From CAYYUA01 sp964542585 (GTDB taxonomy: Bacteria; Bacteroidota; Bacteroidia; CAILMK01; CAYYUA01), in contig CAZIUI010000001.1 of NCBI GenBank assembly GCA_964542585.1, positions 209,122-273,121 of the forward strand: a stretch of 64,000 nucleotides of DNA, given 5' to 3'. The position numbers and the translations under genes were made by a program. Position 1 is the first letter of the stretch. Every line of letters starts with the position of its first letter. This document shows positions 51,603 to 60,380 of this stretch, piece after piece. Under the pieces are notes generated by a model that saw only the letters and a program-made list of their open reading frames with translations, had not been told where the DNA came from and made no database searches.

Positions 51603-54269
51603 ATGAGCATGCCCGGGCCGTATGACCCGTCTGAATTAGAACCCTATTGGTACGAACAGTGGCAGAAAAAAGGCTTTTTTAATTCCCAGCCAGATGAGCG
51701 AACCCCTTTTACCATTGTCATGCCTCCTCCGAACGTGACAGGAGTCCTGCACATGGGACACCTCCTCAACAATACCCTGCAGGATGTGCTGATCAGGCGA
51801 GCACGGCTACAGGGCTATAATGCTTGTTGGGTGCCTGGTACCGACCATGCTTCCATAGCAACGGAAGCCAAGGTTGTTAACATGCTCAAGGAAAAAGGAA
51901 TTGATAAAAGTAGCCTCAAACGGGATGAATTTCTCGAATACGCGTGGGAGTGGAAAGAGAATTATGGCGGTATCATCCTCGATCAATTGAAGCGGATTGG
52001 TGCGTCCTGTGATTGGAACCGCACCCGTTTCACCATGGAGGATGACCTGTACCGCTCGGTAATCAAGGTTTTTGTGGATCTCTACCACAAAGGCTTTATC
52101 TACAAGGGTGTTCAAATGGTCAATTGGGACATCCAAGCGCAGACTGCTGTTTCTGATGAAGAGGTCAATTACAGAGAAGTAGAATCCCGGCTTTACCATG
52201 TGAAATACCCGCTTAAAACTAGTTCATCTACTATTACTATTGCTACAACACGTCCGGAGACAATACTTGCTGACACTGGCTTATGCGTGAATCCGAACGA
52301 TGAGCGTTACAAGGACTTGATCGGTCAGACCGTGATCATCCCGCTTATAAACCGCGAAGTCCCGCTGATAGCTGATGACCATGTAGATCCGGAGTTTGGG
52401 ACCGGTGCCTTGAAGATCACTCCGGCCCATGACCTTAATGACTATGAAATTGGTCAGCGGCATGAGTTGCCAGTGATCGATATGCTGAACTTTAACGGGA
52501 CCCTGAGCGGGGAAGCAGAGCTTTTCGTTGGCCAGGATCGGTTTCAGGCGCGGGAATCCGTAGCCAAAGCCCTGCAGGATGAGGGTTACCTGGTTAAGAC
52601 TGAAACGTTGACCAATAAAGTGGGTTACTCCGAACGTACCGATACCGTTATAGAGCCTAAGCTCTCCAACCAGTGGTTCCTTAAGATGGCAGACTTGGCC
52701 ACGCCGGCCCTTGAGGGTGTAATGAACGATACCATAGCCTTTTACCCGGAAAAATTCAAGAACAGCTACAAGCAGTGGATGGAAAATATCCGCGATTGGT
52801 GCATCTCGCGACAGCTATGGTGGGGGCATCGCATTCCAGTTTATTACTTACCTGACGGGGACTTTGTGGTAGCTGCATCCATTGACGAAGCTTTGGATAA
52901 GGCTCGTCAGCAAACAGGCCACCCGGATCTCCAGGCTGAAGACCTGACCCAGGAAGAGGATGTTCTTGATACCTGGTTTTCTTCCTGGCTGTGGCCGATT
53001 TCCGTGTTCAATGGTATAAATGAGCCGTATAACGAAGACTTTCAATACTACTACCCAACCAATGTCCTGGTCACTGCACCGGACATCATCTTCTTCTGGG
53101 TAGCACGTATGATCATGGCAGGATATGAATATGAGGGTCAACGGCCTTTTGCTAAGGTCTACTTCAATGGCATGGTCCGGGATAAGCATGGCCGTAAGAT
53201 GTCCAAATCCCTTGGTAATTCGCCGGATATTGGAAAATTAATTGATGATTATGGGGCTGACGGAACCCGCTTTGGTGTCCTGATTAGTTCGCCAGCCGGC
53301 AATGATCTGCTTTTTGATGAAAAGCTTTGTGAGCAGGGCCGGAACTTTGGGAATAAGCTTTGGAACGCCATGAAGCTGGTGAAAAGCTGGGCTGAAAATG
53401 ATAAGGTTCACAATGACATCAATGAGCAGGCCAATCAACGGTATGAGCAAAGTATTAAGCTATTCCGTAGCCGTTTATATGCCATTTTCGACACCCTTGA
53501 GCACAACTACGAACAATTCCGCATTGCGGATAACCTTACTCAAATCTACCGCCTCATCTGGGATGATTTCTGCTCCCAATACTTAGAATGGGTAAAGCCC
53601 GGGAAAGGGGAATCAATCGATAAAGCTACCTACGAAACCACCTGTGGTTTTTTTGAGGAGCTGCTTAAGCTTCTTCATCCTTTTATGCCTTTTATCACCG
53701 AAGAGATCTGGCACCAGTTAAGGGACAGGGATGAAGATGATTACCTGATCGTAGCACACTACGCACAATCACGAACCTACGATGAAAAGGTGCTAAATGA
53801 CTTTGACAAACTAACGGAAGTCATTGCGGCGATCAGGAATTTTAAAGCTAATCAGGATTTTAAGCCTTCGCAAAGCATTGATTTACAGGTTCATGCGGAA
53901 GAACCGAACTTTTACAGGCGATACCAGCCTATCATACAACAGGCAGCAGTGGTCAATGAAATTGCGGCCGTGGATGCGATCACAGATAAGCAACAGACCG
54001 CCATGGTCGGAAAGGATCAGCTCCAATTTCAAGCAGAAGAGGCCGTAGATGTGGAAGCCCAACTGAAGGAGCTTGAAGAAGAAAAGGCTTACAATGAAAA
54101 TTTCCTGGCGGGGGTTGAGAAAAAACTTAGTAATGAAGGCTTTATCAATAATGCCAAACCCGAAGTGGTAGAAAAGGAACGTCAGAAAAAACAGGATGCC
54201 GAGGAAAAGATACGAAAGCTGAAGGCCAGTATAGAGCGCCTAAAGGCCAGGAAAAGGGAGGAAATGTAA
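51603..54269 (+). CDS. valS: Valyl-tRNA synthetase
   Basis: Class I enzyme of 888 residues that charges tRNA-Val. HIGH motif in PPNVTGVLHMGHLLN (near residue 41), editing domain (about 180-340; TTRPETILADTGLCVNP), WWGHRIPVYY, KMSKS in KHGRKMSKSLGNSPD (near residue 535), the anticodon-binding domain (about 600-760) and a C-terminal coiled-coil arm (about 815-888, Lys/Glu-rich). Start: a longer frame begins with a GTG at 51579 within the promoter box, so the ATG at 51603 (SMPGPYDPSELE) is chosen. The small antitoxin-like gene follows 20 bp downstream. Confidence 0.97.
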   Translation: MSMPGPYDPSELEPYWYEQWQKKGFFNSQPDERTPFTIVMPPPNVTGVLHMGHLLNNTLQDVLIRRARLQGYNACWVPGTDHASIATEAKVVNMLKEKGIDKSSLKRDEFLEYAWEWKENYGGIILDQLKRIGASCDWNRTRFTMEDDLYRSVIKVFVDLYHKGFIYKGVQMVNWDIQAQTAVSDEEVNYREVESRLYHVKYPLKTSSSTITIATTRPETILADTGLCVNPNDERYKDLIGQTVIIPLINREVPLIADDHVDPEFGTGALKITPAHDLNDYEIGQRHELPVIDMLNFNGTLSGEAELFVGQDRFQARESVAKALQDEGYLVKTETLTNKVGYSERTDTVIEPKLSNQWFLKMADLATPALEGVMNDTIAFYPEKFKNSYKQWMENIRDWCISRQLWWGHRIPVYYLPDGDFVVAASIDEALDKARQQTGHPDLQAEDLTQEEDVLDTWFSSWLWPISVFNGINEPYNEDFQYYYPTNVLVTAPDIIFFWVARMIMAGYEYEGQRPFAKVYFNGMVRDKHGRKMSKSLGNSPDIGKLIDDYGADGTRFGVLISSPAGNDLLFDEKLCEQGRNFGNKLWNAMKLVKSWAENDKVHNDINEQANQRYEQSIKLFRSRLYAIFDTLEHNYEQFRIADNLTQIYRLIWDDFCSQYLEWVKPGKGESIDKATYETTCGFFEELLKLLHPFMPFITEEIWHQLRDRDEDDYLIVAHYAQSRTYDEKVLNDFDKLTEVIAAIRNFKANQDFKPSQSIDLQVHAEEPNFYRRYQPIIQQAAVVNEIAAVDAITDKQQTAMVGKDQLQFQAEEAVDVEAQLKELEEEKAYNENFLAGVEKKLSNEGFINNAKPEVVEKERQKKQDAEEKIRKLKASIERLKARKREEM

Positions 54270-54289
54270 GGGCTCAAGGGCCCACTTAA

Positions 54290-54562
54290 ATGTTACATTT
54301 AGCTAAAAAAATAGCAACCAATCAATTTCAAACTACATTAAAAATCTTTAGGGCTATTATTGGAAAGGACGGAAAAAATCGCTCACTAGAAGATGTAAAG
54401 CTTTATCAATCCCAGGAGGTTTTGGTCACAATCATTGACGAAAAAAATGAAAATAACGTACATGAGCCGGTAACAACTTACTTAAGTAATCAAAGCATTG
54501 AAAACAAATTGGTCCAAAGTGAGAAAGATGAAGCATGGATGCATCTTCAACAAAGCAAGTAG
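54290..54562 (+). CDS. Candidate antitoxin of a broken PemK/MazF-type pair
   Basis: A 90-residue intact frame with no confident family. The central part (KLYQSQEVLVTIIDEKNENN) is like the strand-turn of small antitoxins that precede PemK/MazF toxins, and the C-terminal third is polar and helical (ENKLVQSEKDEAWMHLQQSK), as in toxin-wrapping tails. Position supports this: it overlaps the start of the toxin-like remnant by 28 bp, typical of an antitoxin-toxin pair. It lies 20 bp after valS and may be read from the valS transcript. The role as an antitoxin is inferred. Confidence 0.55.
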   Translation: MLHLAKKIATNQFQTTLKIFRAIIGKDGKNRSLEDVKLYQSQEVLVTIIDEKNENNVHEPVTTYLSNQSIENKLVQSEKDEAWMHLQQSK

Positions 54563-54909
54563 CTTTAATACCTTTTCCGTTTTCTGATCTTAGTAGTGCC
54601 AAGCTAAGGACAGCGTTAGTAATTGCTTATGTTAACAAGTATGATCTAAAACCAGCTTAAATAAATAGCAATCTATACTCAGATCCTTTTGAAATGGATG
54701 ATCATTATTTTCAAAAAGACCGTTTGCAGCGAATAAGCTACAACAGGCTCACAAAGCTTTTTACTTCAAATGAAAACCTTATCAAGGGCGATGGCGGAGC
54801 TTTGGAGAAGGGAAACGTTGAGGAAGTGATTAAAGGAATTATCAATAGCTTGCAGAACATGAAGATCCTTAAACCATTAGCAAAAAGGTCCTTAAACCTT
54901 ACTTATTAA
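54535..54909 (+). pseudogene. PemK/MazF-like toxin with an in-frame nonsense codon
   Basis: The frame from ATG 54535 reads VALIPFPFSDLSSAKLRTAL, the start of a PemK/MazF-family endoribonuclease toxin, and then hits TAA at 54658-54660. The same frame continues without a shift for a further 83 codons: NLYSDPFEMDDHYFQKDRLQ, SYNRLTKLFTSNENLI, up to TAA 54907-54909. Family members usually have Gln-Ile-Thr-Ser just here (CQITS); the sequence has stop-Ile-Asn-Ser, so a CAA-to-TAA change would explain the stop. The RP of the LRPALV motif is RT, and the Thr of QITS is Asn, which suggests further erosion. The final stop abuts the guaA ATG directly. Confidence 0.75.
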
Positions 54910-56439
54910 ATGACCGAAAAAGCCCTGATCATTGACTTCGGCTCCCAATATACGCAACTTATCGCCCGCAAGGTTCGTGAGCTGAATGTTTACTGCGAAG
55001 TAAAACCAGCAAATGCCCTTCCCTTGCAGGATTCCGAAACAAAGGGCGTCATCCTCTCCGGATCCCCTTATTCCGTAACAGATGATCAAGCGCCTCCTTT
55101 TAATCCCGATCAGGATTTGCCTGATGTGCCGGTTTTAGGCATCTGCTTTGGAGCCCAGCGTTTGGCTCAGAAGGATGGTGGTCAGGTAGAGGCATCTGAA
55201 AAACGGGAATACGGCCGTGCTTACCTGGAAAACATGGCTGATCGTTCTCCCTTGTTGGCAGGGATCCGGGAGGATTCACCAGTCTGGATGTCGCATGGTG
55301 ATAGCATCTTGAGTCTGCCTTCTGATTACCATGTGTTGGCAAAAAGTGAGAGCGGCAATATTGCAGCCTTCCAGCGGGACAAAGAACAAGTTTATGGAAT
55401 TCAATTCCATCCTGAGGTTACCCACACAAAGGACGGAACGCAACTATTAAAAAATTTCCTGGTAACGATCTGTGGATCAGAACAGGACTGGACACCAACT
55501 AACTTCATCACCGAGACCGTTCAACATCTAAAACAGCAGATTGGCGATAAAGGAGTTGTGATGGCGCTATCGGGCGGAGTAGATTCTTCAGTTGCTGCAT
55601 GGCTCATTCACCAAGCAGTTGGGCCTCAGCTTTATTGCCTGTTTGTTGATTCTGGTTTACTCAGAAAAAACGAGTATGAAAAAGTTTTGGCTTCTTACCA
55701 ACATTCAGGCCTGAACGTTAGAGGGGTTGATGCCAAAGAACAATTCTACCAAGGGCTTTCAGGCGTTAGGGATCCCGAGGAGAAGCGCCGCATTATTGGT
55801 CAAACGTTTATAAGCGTATTTGAACAGGAAGCCCGCAGCCTGGAAAACATTGGTTTTCTCGGACAAGGCACGATTTACCCAGATGTGATCGAATCAGCCA
55901 GTAAGGGAGAATCAGCTGCTACCATTAAATCCCACCACAATGTGGGCGGGCTGCCGGACAAGATGAACCTGGATGTAGTGGAGCCCCTCAACACCCTTTT
56001 CAAGGATGAAGTAAGGAAAGTTGGCCGCACCCTTGATCTACCAGAAACGATCCTGAACCGTCATCCATTTCCGGGTCCGGGCTTAGCGATCCGCATTCTG
56101 GATCAGGTTACACCGGATAGGGTTCACATGCTGCAGGAAGCCGATGCAATCTACATCAATGAGATGGTCCATGAAGGACTTTACGATCAGGTCTGGCAAG
56201 CCGGAGCTGTGCTTTTGCCTGTTCAGAGCGTAGGAGTGATGGGCGATGAGCGATCCTATGAGCAGGTAGTTGCCCTTCGTGCGGTGCAATCCCATGATGG
56301 CATGACTGCCGATTGGGTGGACCTGCCTTCCAGTTTTTTAGGTCGCGTTGCTAATCGTATCATCAATGAAGTGAGGGGCGTAAACCGTGTTGTTTACGAT
56401 ATTAGTTCCAAGCCACCAGCCACCATTGAGTGGGAATAA
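54910..56439 (+). CDS. guaA: GMP synthase (glutamine-hydrolysing)
   Basis: Converts XMP to GMP using ATP and glutamine. The 509-residue enzyme has a class I glutamine amidotransferase domain (about 5-190) with the nucleophile Cys in GICFGAQRLA and the His/Glu pair in FHPEVTHT, the PP-loop ATPase motif ALSGGVDSSVAAW, and the dimerisation domain (about 385-509) with the terminal signature SKPPATIEWE. HHNVGGLPDKM and HPFPGPGLAIRIL are typical. The ATG follows the stop of the toxin-like remnant without a gap, so its translation could have been coupled to that frame. Possibly cotranscribed with valS. Confidence 0.97.
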   Translation: MTEKALIIDFGSQYTQLIARKVRELNVYCEVKPANALPLQDSETKGVILSGSPYSVTDDQAPPFNPDQDLPDVPVLGICFGAQRLAQKDGGQVEASEKREYGRAYLENMADRSPLLAGIREDSPVWMSHGDSILSLPSDYHVLAKSESGNIAAFQRDKEQVYGIQFHPEVTHTKDGTQLLKNFLVTICGSEQDWTPTNFITETVQHLKQQIGDKGVVMALSGGVDSSVAAWLIHQAVGPQLYCLFVDSGLLRKNEYEKVLASYQHSGLNVRGVDAKEQFYQGLSGVRDPEEKRRIIGQTFISVFEQEARSLENIGFLGQGTIYPDVIESASKGESAATIKSHHNVGGLPDKMNLDVVEPLNTLFKDEVRKVGRTLDLPETILNRHPFPGPGLAIRILDQVTPDRVHMLQEADAIYINEMVHEGLYDQVWQAGAVLLPVQSVGVMGDERSYEQVVALRAVQSHDGMTADWVDLPSSFLGRVANRIINEVRGVNRVVYDISSKPPATIEWE

Positions 56440-56456
56440 AGGAACAAAGCTTTTTT

Positions 56457-57854
56457 ATGAAAAGATTTATACCTCGTTATTGTCGCTTAAGTACCTTTTT
56501 CAGTCTGCTAATCTTGTTGTTGATAATCCAAGCTTGCTCTATCTTTCAGCCTAAAGGGACGGAAAAGCCTGATAAAACCCGAGCCGAGCAACCGGATACA
56601 ACCCCTAAGCGCGGAAAAGACACCCTTGAGGCCGACCAGGAAAAACTAGATTCACTTAAAAGGGTAAAAGCACGTAAAGATAGCCTTGATCAGCTTTATC
56701 CGATCGAAAAGCCCGATACATTTAGCCTGGCAATGGTACTCCCGCTTTTTTCGGAAGTACAAACGGACACCTTTAACCTTAGTAAGCGAAAAAAGGCCAT
56801 TGCCAATGTGGCGATTTCATTTTATACAGGAGCGCGTTTGGCCTTCGATAGTTTGAAAAATTGCGGAATGCATATCAATCTAAAGGTTTATGATTCCCGC
56901 CATGATAGTGTTAGAATGCTCACTATCCGCGAAAAAATGAAGCAGGATACACCAGATTTAATTCTTGGACCGTTATTTACAAGGAATATTAAACTTTTAA
57001 ACAAATTTACGCAACAGACTAAAACCAATATCGTCAGCCCATTAGCAAATGTCCCGGTTTGCTTGAAAAACAATCCCTATTACGTCTCTCTGGATCCTGG
57101 AAAAGACGTGATAGCAAGACAGGTTGCCAGCCTCATTCACCGGAAATTCAAAAACCATAACATTTATGTTGTGCGGCAATACGCTAGTACAGAGCGGCAG
57201 ATTGTCAAACGAATGGACAGTTTAGTGGATACAAGTAAGGTAAAATCTTACCAAAAACTCGCTTTAAAGGAAAATCAGTTTAATACTTCAAGTATATTCA
57301 AGGATACTCTAAGCAAGGAAAAAAACGTCATTTTTATTCCATCCGAGGATGAGTCATTTACCACTTCTGCTATTTCCGGGATCAAAGGGGTCGACACCGT
57401 TTTTACGATTGACTCCGTTTACAGTGAAGGAACAGACACCGCTAAGACCTTCCACGATGTCCAGGAAGACGTGGTTATTGTAGGCCTTCAGGAGTGGTTG
57501 GATTATGGCTCCCTTGATGGTGGCATGATGGAGCAATTCAAGATGAATATTTTGTCTGATTACCATGTTAATTACAGCAAGTTACCTACGGCTGCCATGG
57601 TTCGTCAATACCGGCAAACATTTTATACGGAACCAGATAAATATGCCATAAAAGCATTTGACTTCACCCTATTACTAGGAAAACTTATGGCTAATTATGG
57701 CATCTATTTTCAGCGTTATTGGCATGATGAGGTTTTTAAAGGCATTCATTCCAATTTCCGGTTTGGGCAAGGGCGTGGACAGCGCGGTTGGCAAAACTAC
57801 TTCCTGCAATCACTGCAATTCCAGAATTACAAGTTAAAGCGTGTACAGCATTAA
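56457..57854 (+). CDS. Periplasmic-binding-protein-fold lipoprotein
   Basis: A 465-residue lipoprotein: hydrophobic signal then IIQAC with Cys at residue 27. A Lys/Glu/Asp-rich linker (about 30-90) is followed by a type I periplasmic-binding fold: FSLAMVLPLFSEVQ, ISFYTGARLAFDSLKN, INLKVYDSRHDSVRM, DLILGPLFTRNIKLLN, NIVSPLANVPVCLKNNPYYV. Such proteins in Bacteroidota are annotated as ABC-transporter substrate-binding or LpoA-like PBP activators, but no transporter genes are adjacent. A frame from 56430 overlaps guaA; the ATG at 56457 gives a clean lipoprotein signal. Likely in the guaA transcript, 17 bp after its stop. Confidence 0.8.
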   Translation: MKRFIPRYCRLSTFFSLLILLLIIQACSIFQPKGTEKPDKTRAEQPDTTPKRGKDTLEADQEKLDSLKRVKARKDSLDQLYPIEKPDTFSLAMVLPLFSEVQTDTFNLSKRKKAIANVAISFYTGARLAFDSLKNCGMHINLKVYDSRHDSVRMLTIREKMKQDTPDLILGPLFTRNIKLLNKFTQQTKTNIVSPLANVPVCLKNNPYYVSLDPGKDVIARQVASLIHRKFKNHNIYVVRQYASTERQIVKRMDSLVDTSKVKSYQKLALKENQFNTSSIFKDTLSKEKNVIFIPSEDESFTTSAISGIKGVDTVFTIDSVYSEGTDTAKTFHDVQEDVVIVGLQEWLDYGSLDGGMMEQFKMNILSDYHVNYSKLPTAAMVRQYRQTFYTEPDKYAIKAFDFTLLLGKLMANYGIYFQRYWHDEVFKGIHSNFRFGQGRGQRGWQNYFLQSLQFQNYKLKRVQH

Positions 57855-57878
57855 TTTGGCGAAAGCCAACTGACACCT

Positions 57879-59042
57879 ATGCGAGCGGTCGTCCAAATGA
57901 ACCACGCAGTGGCCATTATACGCCAATATGATGGTAGCCAACCTTTAAATGGTCATCTAAGAACTTACTTCGGTGATAATCGCCAGATAGGATCCAAAGA
58001 CCGGCGATATTTAAGGGAGTTAGTATACAGCGCTTTCAGACTTGGTGCTTGGCGACTCCAGCTGGACTCCGAAGCTGCTATTACCCTTGGCTATTTCCTA
58101 ACCAATCAAGAGCCTGATGCTTTCCTGGAATACTGGCTACCTCAGTTTAGCCATTTAAATCCGGCTAGGGCCTACCAATCCATTAACGACAAATGGCAGG
58201 CTTTATCAGCAGAATGGGATGTTAAGCTGTGGGATGTCTTTCCCCATTGGGAGGCGCTTTCTGCTCATATCGATAAGGAAGCCTATGTCAAACAGCTTTT
58301 TCAACAACTTCCCTTTTATGCCTATCCGTTAAACATGGGGTTGCCAAAAGTTCGAGCAGTACTAGATCAGCAAGCTTTTCCTTACAAAGAAATAGACGGC
58401 ACCTTTCAATTTCCTCCTGATACACGACTTCAGGCTCTACCAGCGGAAGTACAGCAGCACTTGATAGTGCAGGACTGGACCAGTCAGCGCATTGTGGATG
58501 AACTGCCCCTGCCTGATTACGCCCCATGGTGGGATGCCTGTACCGGGGCGGGTGGTAAGGCACTGCGTATGAAGTTCAACGATCCTTCTGTGACCATTTG
58601 GGCTACCGATGAGCGGAGTTCCATCCTTAAAAACCTTAAACAGCGATTAAAGGATACCCAAACTACTCTAGCCCACATTCAGCAAATGGACCTGAGCCAA
58701 CCGCTCCCCGATTCATGGCCGCTTTTTGATGGCATTCTGATCGATGCGCCTTGCACGGGTTCTGGCACATGGGCACGTACACCAGAACGAATTACGCAGG
58801 TGGATAAAACCACCATCCAGCAATTTCAAAACAAGCAGCAACAGCTGGTCCAGCAGGCAGCCAAAGCCCTGAAACCGGGTGGGCTGCTGGTGTATGTGAC
58901 TTGTTCAGTGTTTGAGCAGGAAAATGCAGGTGTTACAGAAACCCTTATAAATCAGGGTTACCGTCTAGCAGCTTCAAGGTATTACGAAGGCGCTGAGGCA
59001 GGGGCTGAGTATTTTTACTGCTCTTGGTTTAGTAGCCTCTAA
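57879..59042 (+). CDS. RsmB/NOP-family RNA m5C methyltransferase
   Basis: A 387-residue SAM-dependent RNA cytosine-5 methyltransferase. The N-terminal helical part (about 5-110; YFGDNRQIGSKDRRYLRELV, NusB-like) precedes the methyltransferase core: CTGAGGKALRMKF (SAM site), the DAPCTGSGTWARTPE motif IV with its Cys, and the catalytic Cys in VYVTCSVFEQEN (motif VI). The target is probably a 16S rRNA cytosine, but could be another RNA. It begins 24 bp after the preceding lipoprotein stop. Length and motif order are normal. Confidence 0.92.
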   Translation: MRAVVQMNHAVAIIRQYDGSQPLNGHLRTYFGDNRQIGSKDRRYLRELVYSAFRLGAWRLQLDSEAAITLGYFLTNQEPDAFLEYWLPQFSHLNPARAYQSINDKWQALSAEWDVKLWDVFPHWEALSAHIDKEAYVKQLFQQLPFYAYPLNMGLPKVRAVLDQQAFPYKEIDGTFQFPPDTRLQALPAEVQQHLIVQDWTSQRIVDELPLPDYAPWWDACTGAGGKALRMKFNDPSVTIWATDERSSILKNLKQRLKDTQTTLAHIQQMDLSQPLPDSWPLFDGILIDAPCTGSGTWARTPERITQVDKTTIQQFQNKQQQLVQQAAKALKPGGLLVYVTCSVFEQENAGVTETLINQGYRLAASRYYEGAEAGAEYFYCSWFSSL

Positions 59043-59097
59043 GGCCAAACCTTTTACCCTTTTTATTAGCAAGCGGATTATTTTTGAATTCATATAA

Positions 59098-59745
59098 CTA
59101 AACCGAAAGCACGAGAAAGATTCCTGCCGGGATAAATAGCCCAAACAAGGTGGCTAATACATTATTTCCACGCGCCTCTTTCTGGTAACAGCTACGGTAT
59201 GCCTGATCATCAAAGAGAGCCTGATTTTCGGACGCTGTCACTGTGGAGTTTCCCTTTACAGGTGTGGGATCTGATAACCCAGCACCTATGGTGCCCAAAG
59301 GACCTAAAAAGAAACCATAGGCAATATGAGCCACTGTTTTACCGTGATAATTCCTGGCATCTATTCATCCCCTTTCACATTTTTCCGCCGGGCTTAGCAT
59401 CTTTAAGGGTTTGCCCTCTTCCGTTTTAGCCTTTATTGCTTTATTATTGGAATCGGGAATGGTACCTTGTTTTGGATTGGCGGAGTCTGCGGTTTCAATC
59501 TGCCCAGTAAGTATTTCCTCCTTTCCGTTTTCATATCGAATCATGTAGACCTGACTGAGGAGAATCTGCCGTTTGACGTCAGCCGAATCCGAGACGAGCT
59601 TATAGGTAATTTTCTTGGTACCGATAACTTGCACCTCTGTTTTTAGCTTTTCACCTTCCATTGTGTAGATCACATCCTGGCTAAAAACACTGCCACAACT
59701 TACCATCAGTATAAAGCTTAGCAGTAAAGAGAGTTTTAAGCCCAT
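59098..59745 (-). pseudogene. Secreted/membrane protein gene split by an in-frame TGA
   Basis: Two segments in the same frame: 59745-59365 (126 residues, signal peptide, then QDVIYTMEGEKLKTEVQV ... QVYMIRYENGKEE) and 59334-59098 (GPLGTIGAGL, ALFDDQAYRSCYQKEARGNN, LFIPAGIFLVLSV). They are separated by one stop, TGA 59365-59367, and the codons after it read IDARNYHGKTVAHIAYGFFL with no further stop. This matches a Bacteroidota family with a QDVIYxxDGxxI..KV N-terminal domain, a Cys-x-x-x-x-DAxxY(Y) segment, and membrane helices at the C-terminus. A CGA-to-TGA change (Arg to stop) would restore a continuous protein of about 215 residues. Its function is unknown. It could instead be expressed as the shorter N-terminal part. 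Confidence 0.7.
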
Positions 59746-60380
59746 TTATGGGATATTTTTTAGTATTAATTGATAGCTCAAAAGTAACCTATATCCTATA
59801 GCTAACAAAGCCATACTTACAATAAAACATTGCTTTTATTCGACTTTTTGAGGCAGCGCTGTCCGGAAAAAATTTATAAAGGAGCCTTTACCTCTTTCAA
59901 TTATTTCACAACTTCAATTTTGCTTTTAACCAAAATGAAACCTGTTAAGGCCGAATAGAACCTGAACTCTATGGGATAAGTGCTTTCAGTGCTTTAACCT
60001 CAATTTACCGGAAAGTGGTGTATTTAAGTTTTCAAAACCTAAGTTTTATACAATTAAGATGGTAGCTGGTATTCCTGTAAATATAGGATCCGGAAGTTTA
60101 GCGTGATATTCCTTGAACTTTTTGCGAAAATCAAGCTAAGCAGCGGTTGGGCTGGCATTTGATCATAGGTCTACTTTTCTAAAAGGCCTCCATTCCGCTT
60201 TTTTTGATGCCATCCAATTGTTTCCATACTTTTGCAATAACGATTTAAGATTTTTCAAAAAAATTGGCTGATACGATTAGCCAACCTTACCTATAGGATT
60301 ATAAAATTTTTTAACAATTGCTTTAATTTTTATTCTATAATATACTACTAATTGTTTTACGATTACTTAACTACGCATGT
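59746..60380. other. Intergenic region, no gene seen
   Basis: 635 bp of AT-rich sequence between the divergent split gene and the GloVer-repeat gene. No exact TAnnTTTG box at the usual distance from 60381 and no RNA gene or repeat noticed. Confidence 0.5.

Noticed and set aside
59365..59367. TGA read as an amino acid (altered genetic code or selenocysteine) in the split gene
   Set aside because: TGA is used as a normal stop for other genes in the window (for example lysS, the YtxH-like gene and the VTT gene), and the family has Arg or another residue, not Cys/Sec, at this place. A nonsense mutation is simpler.
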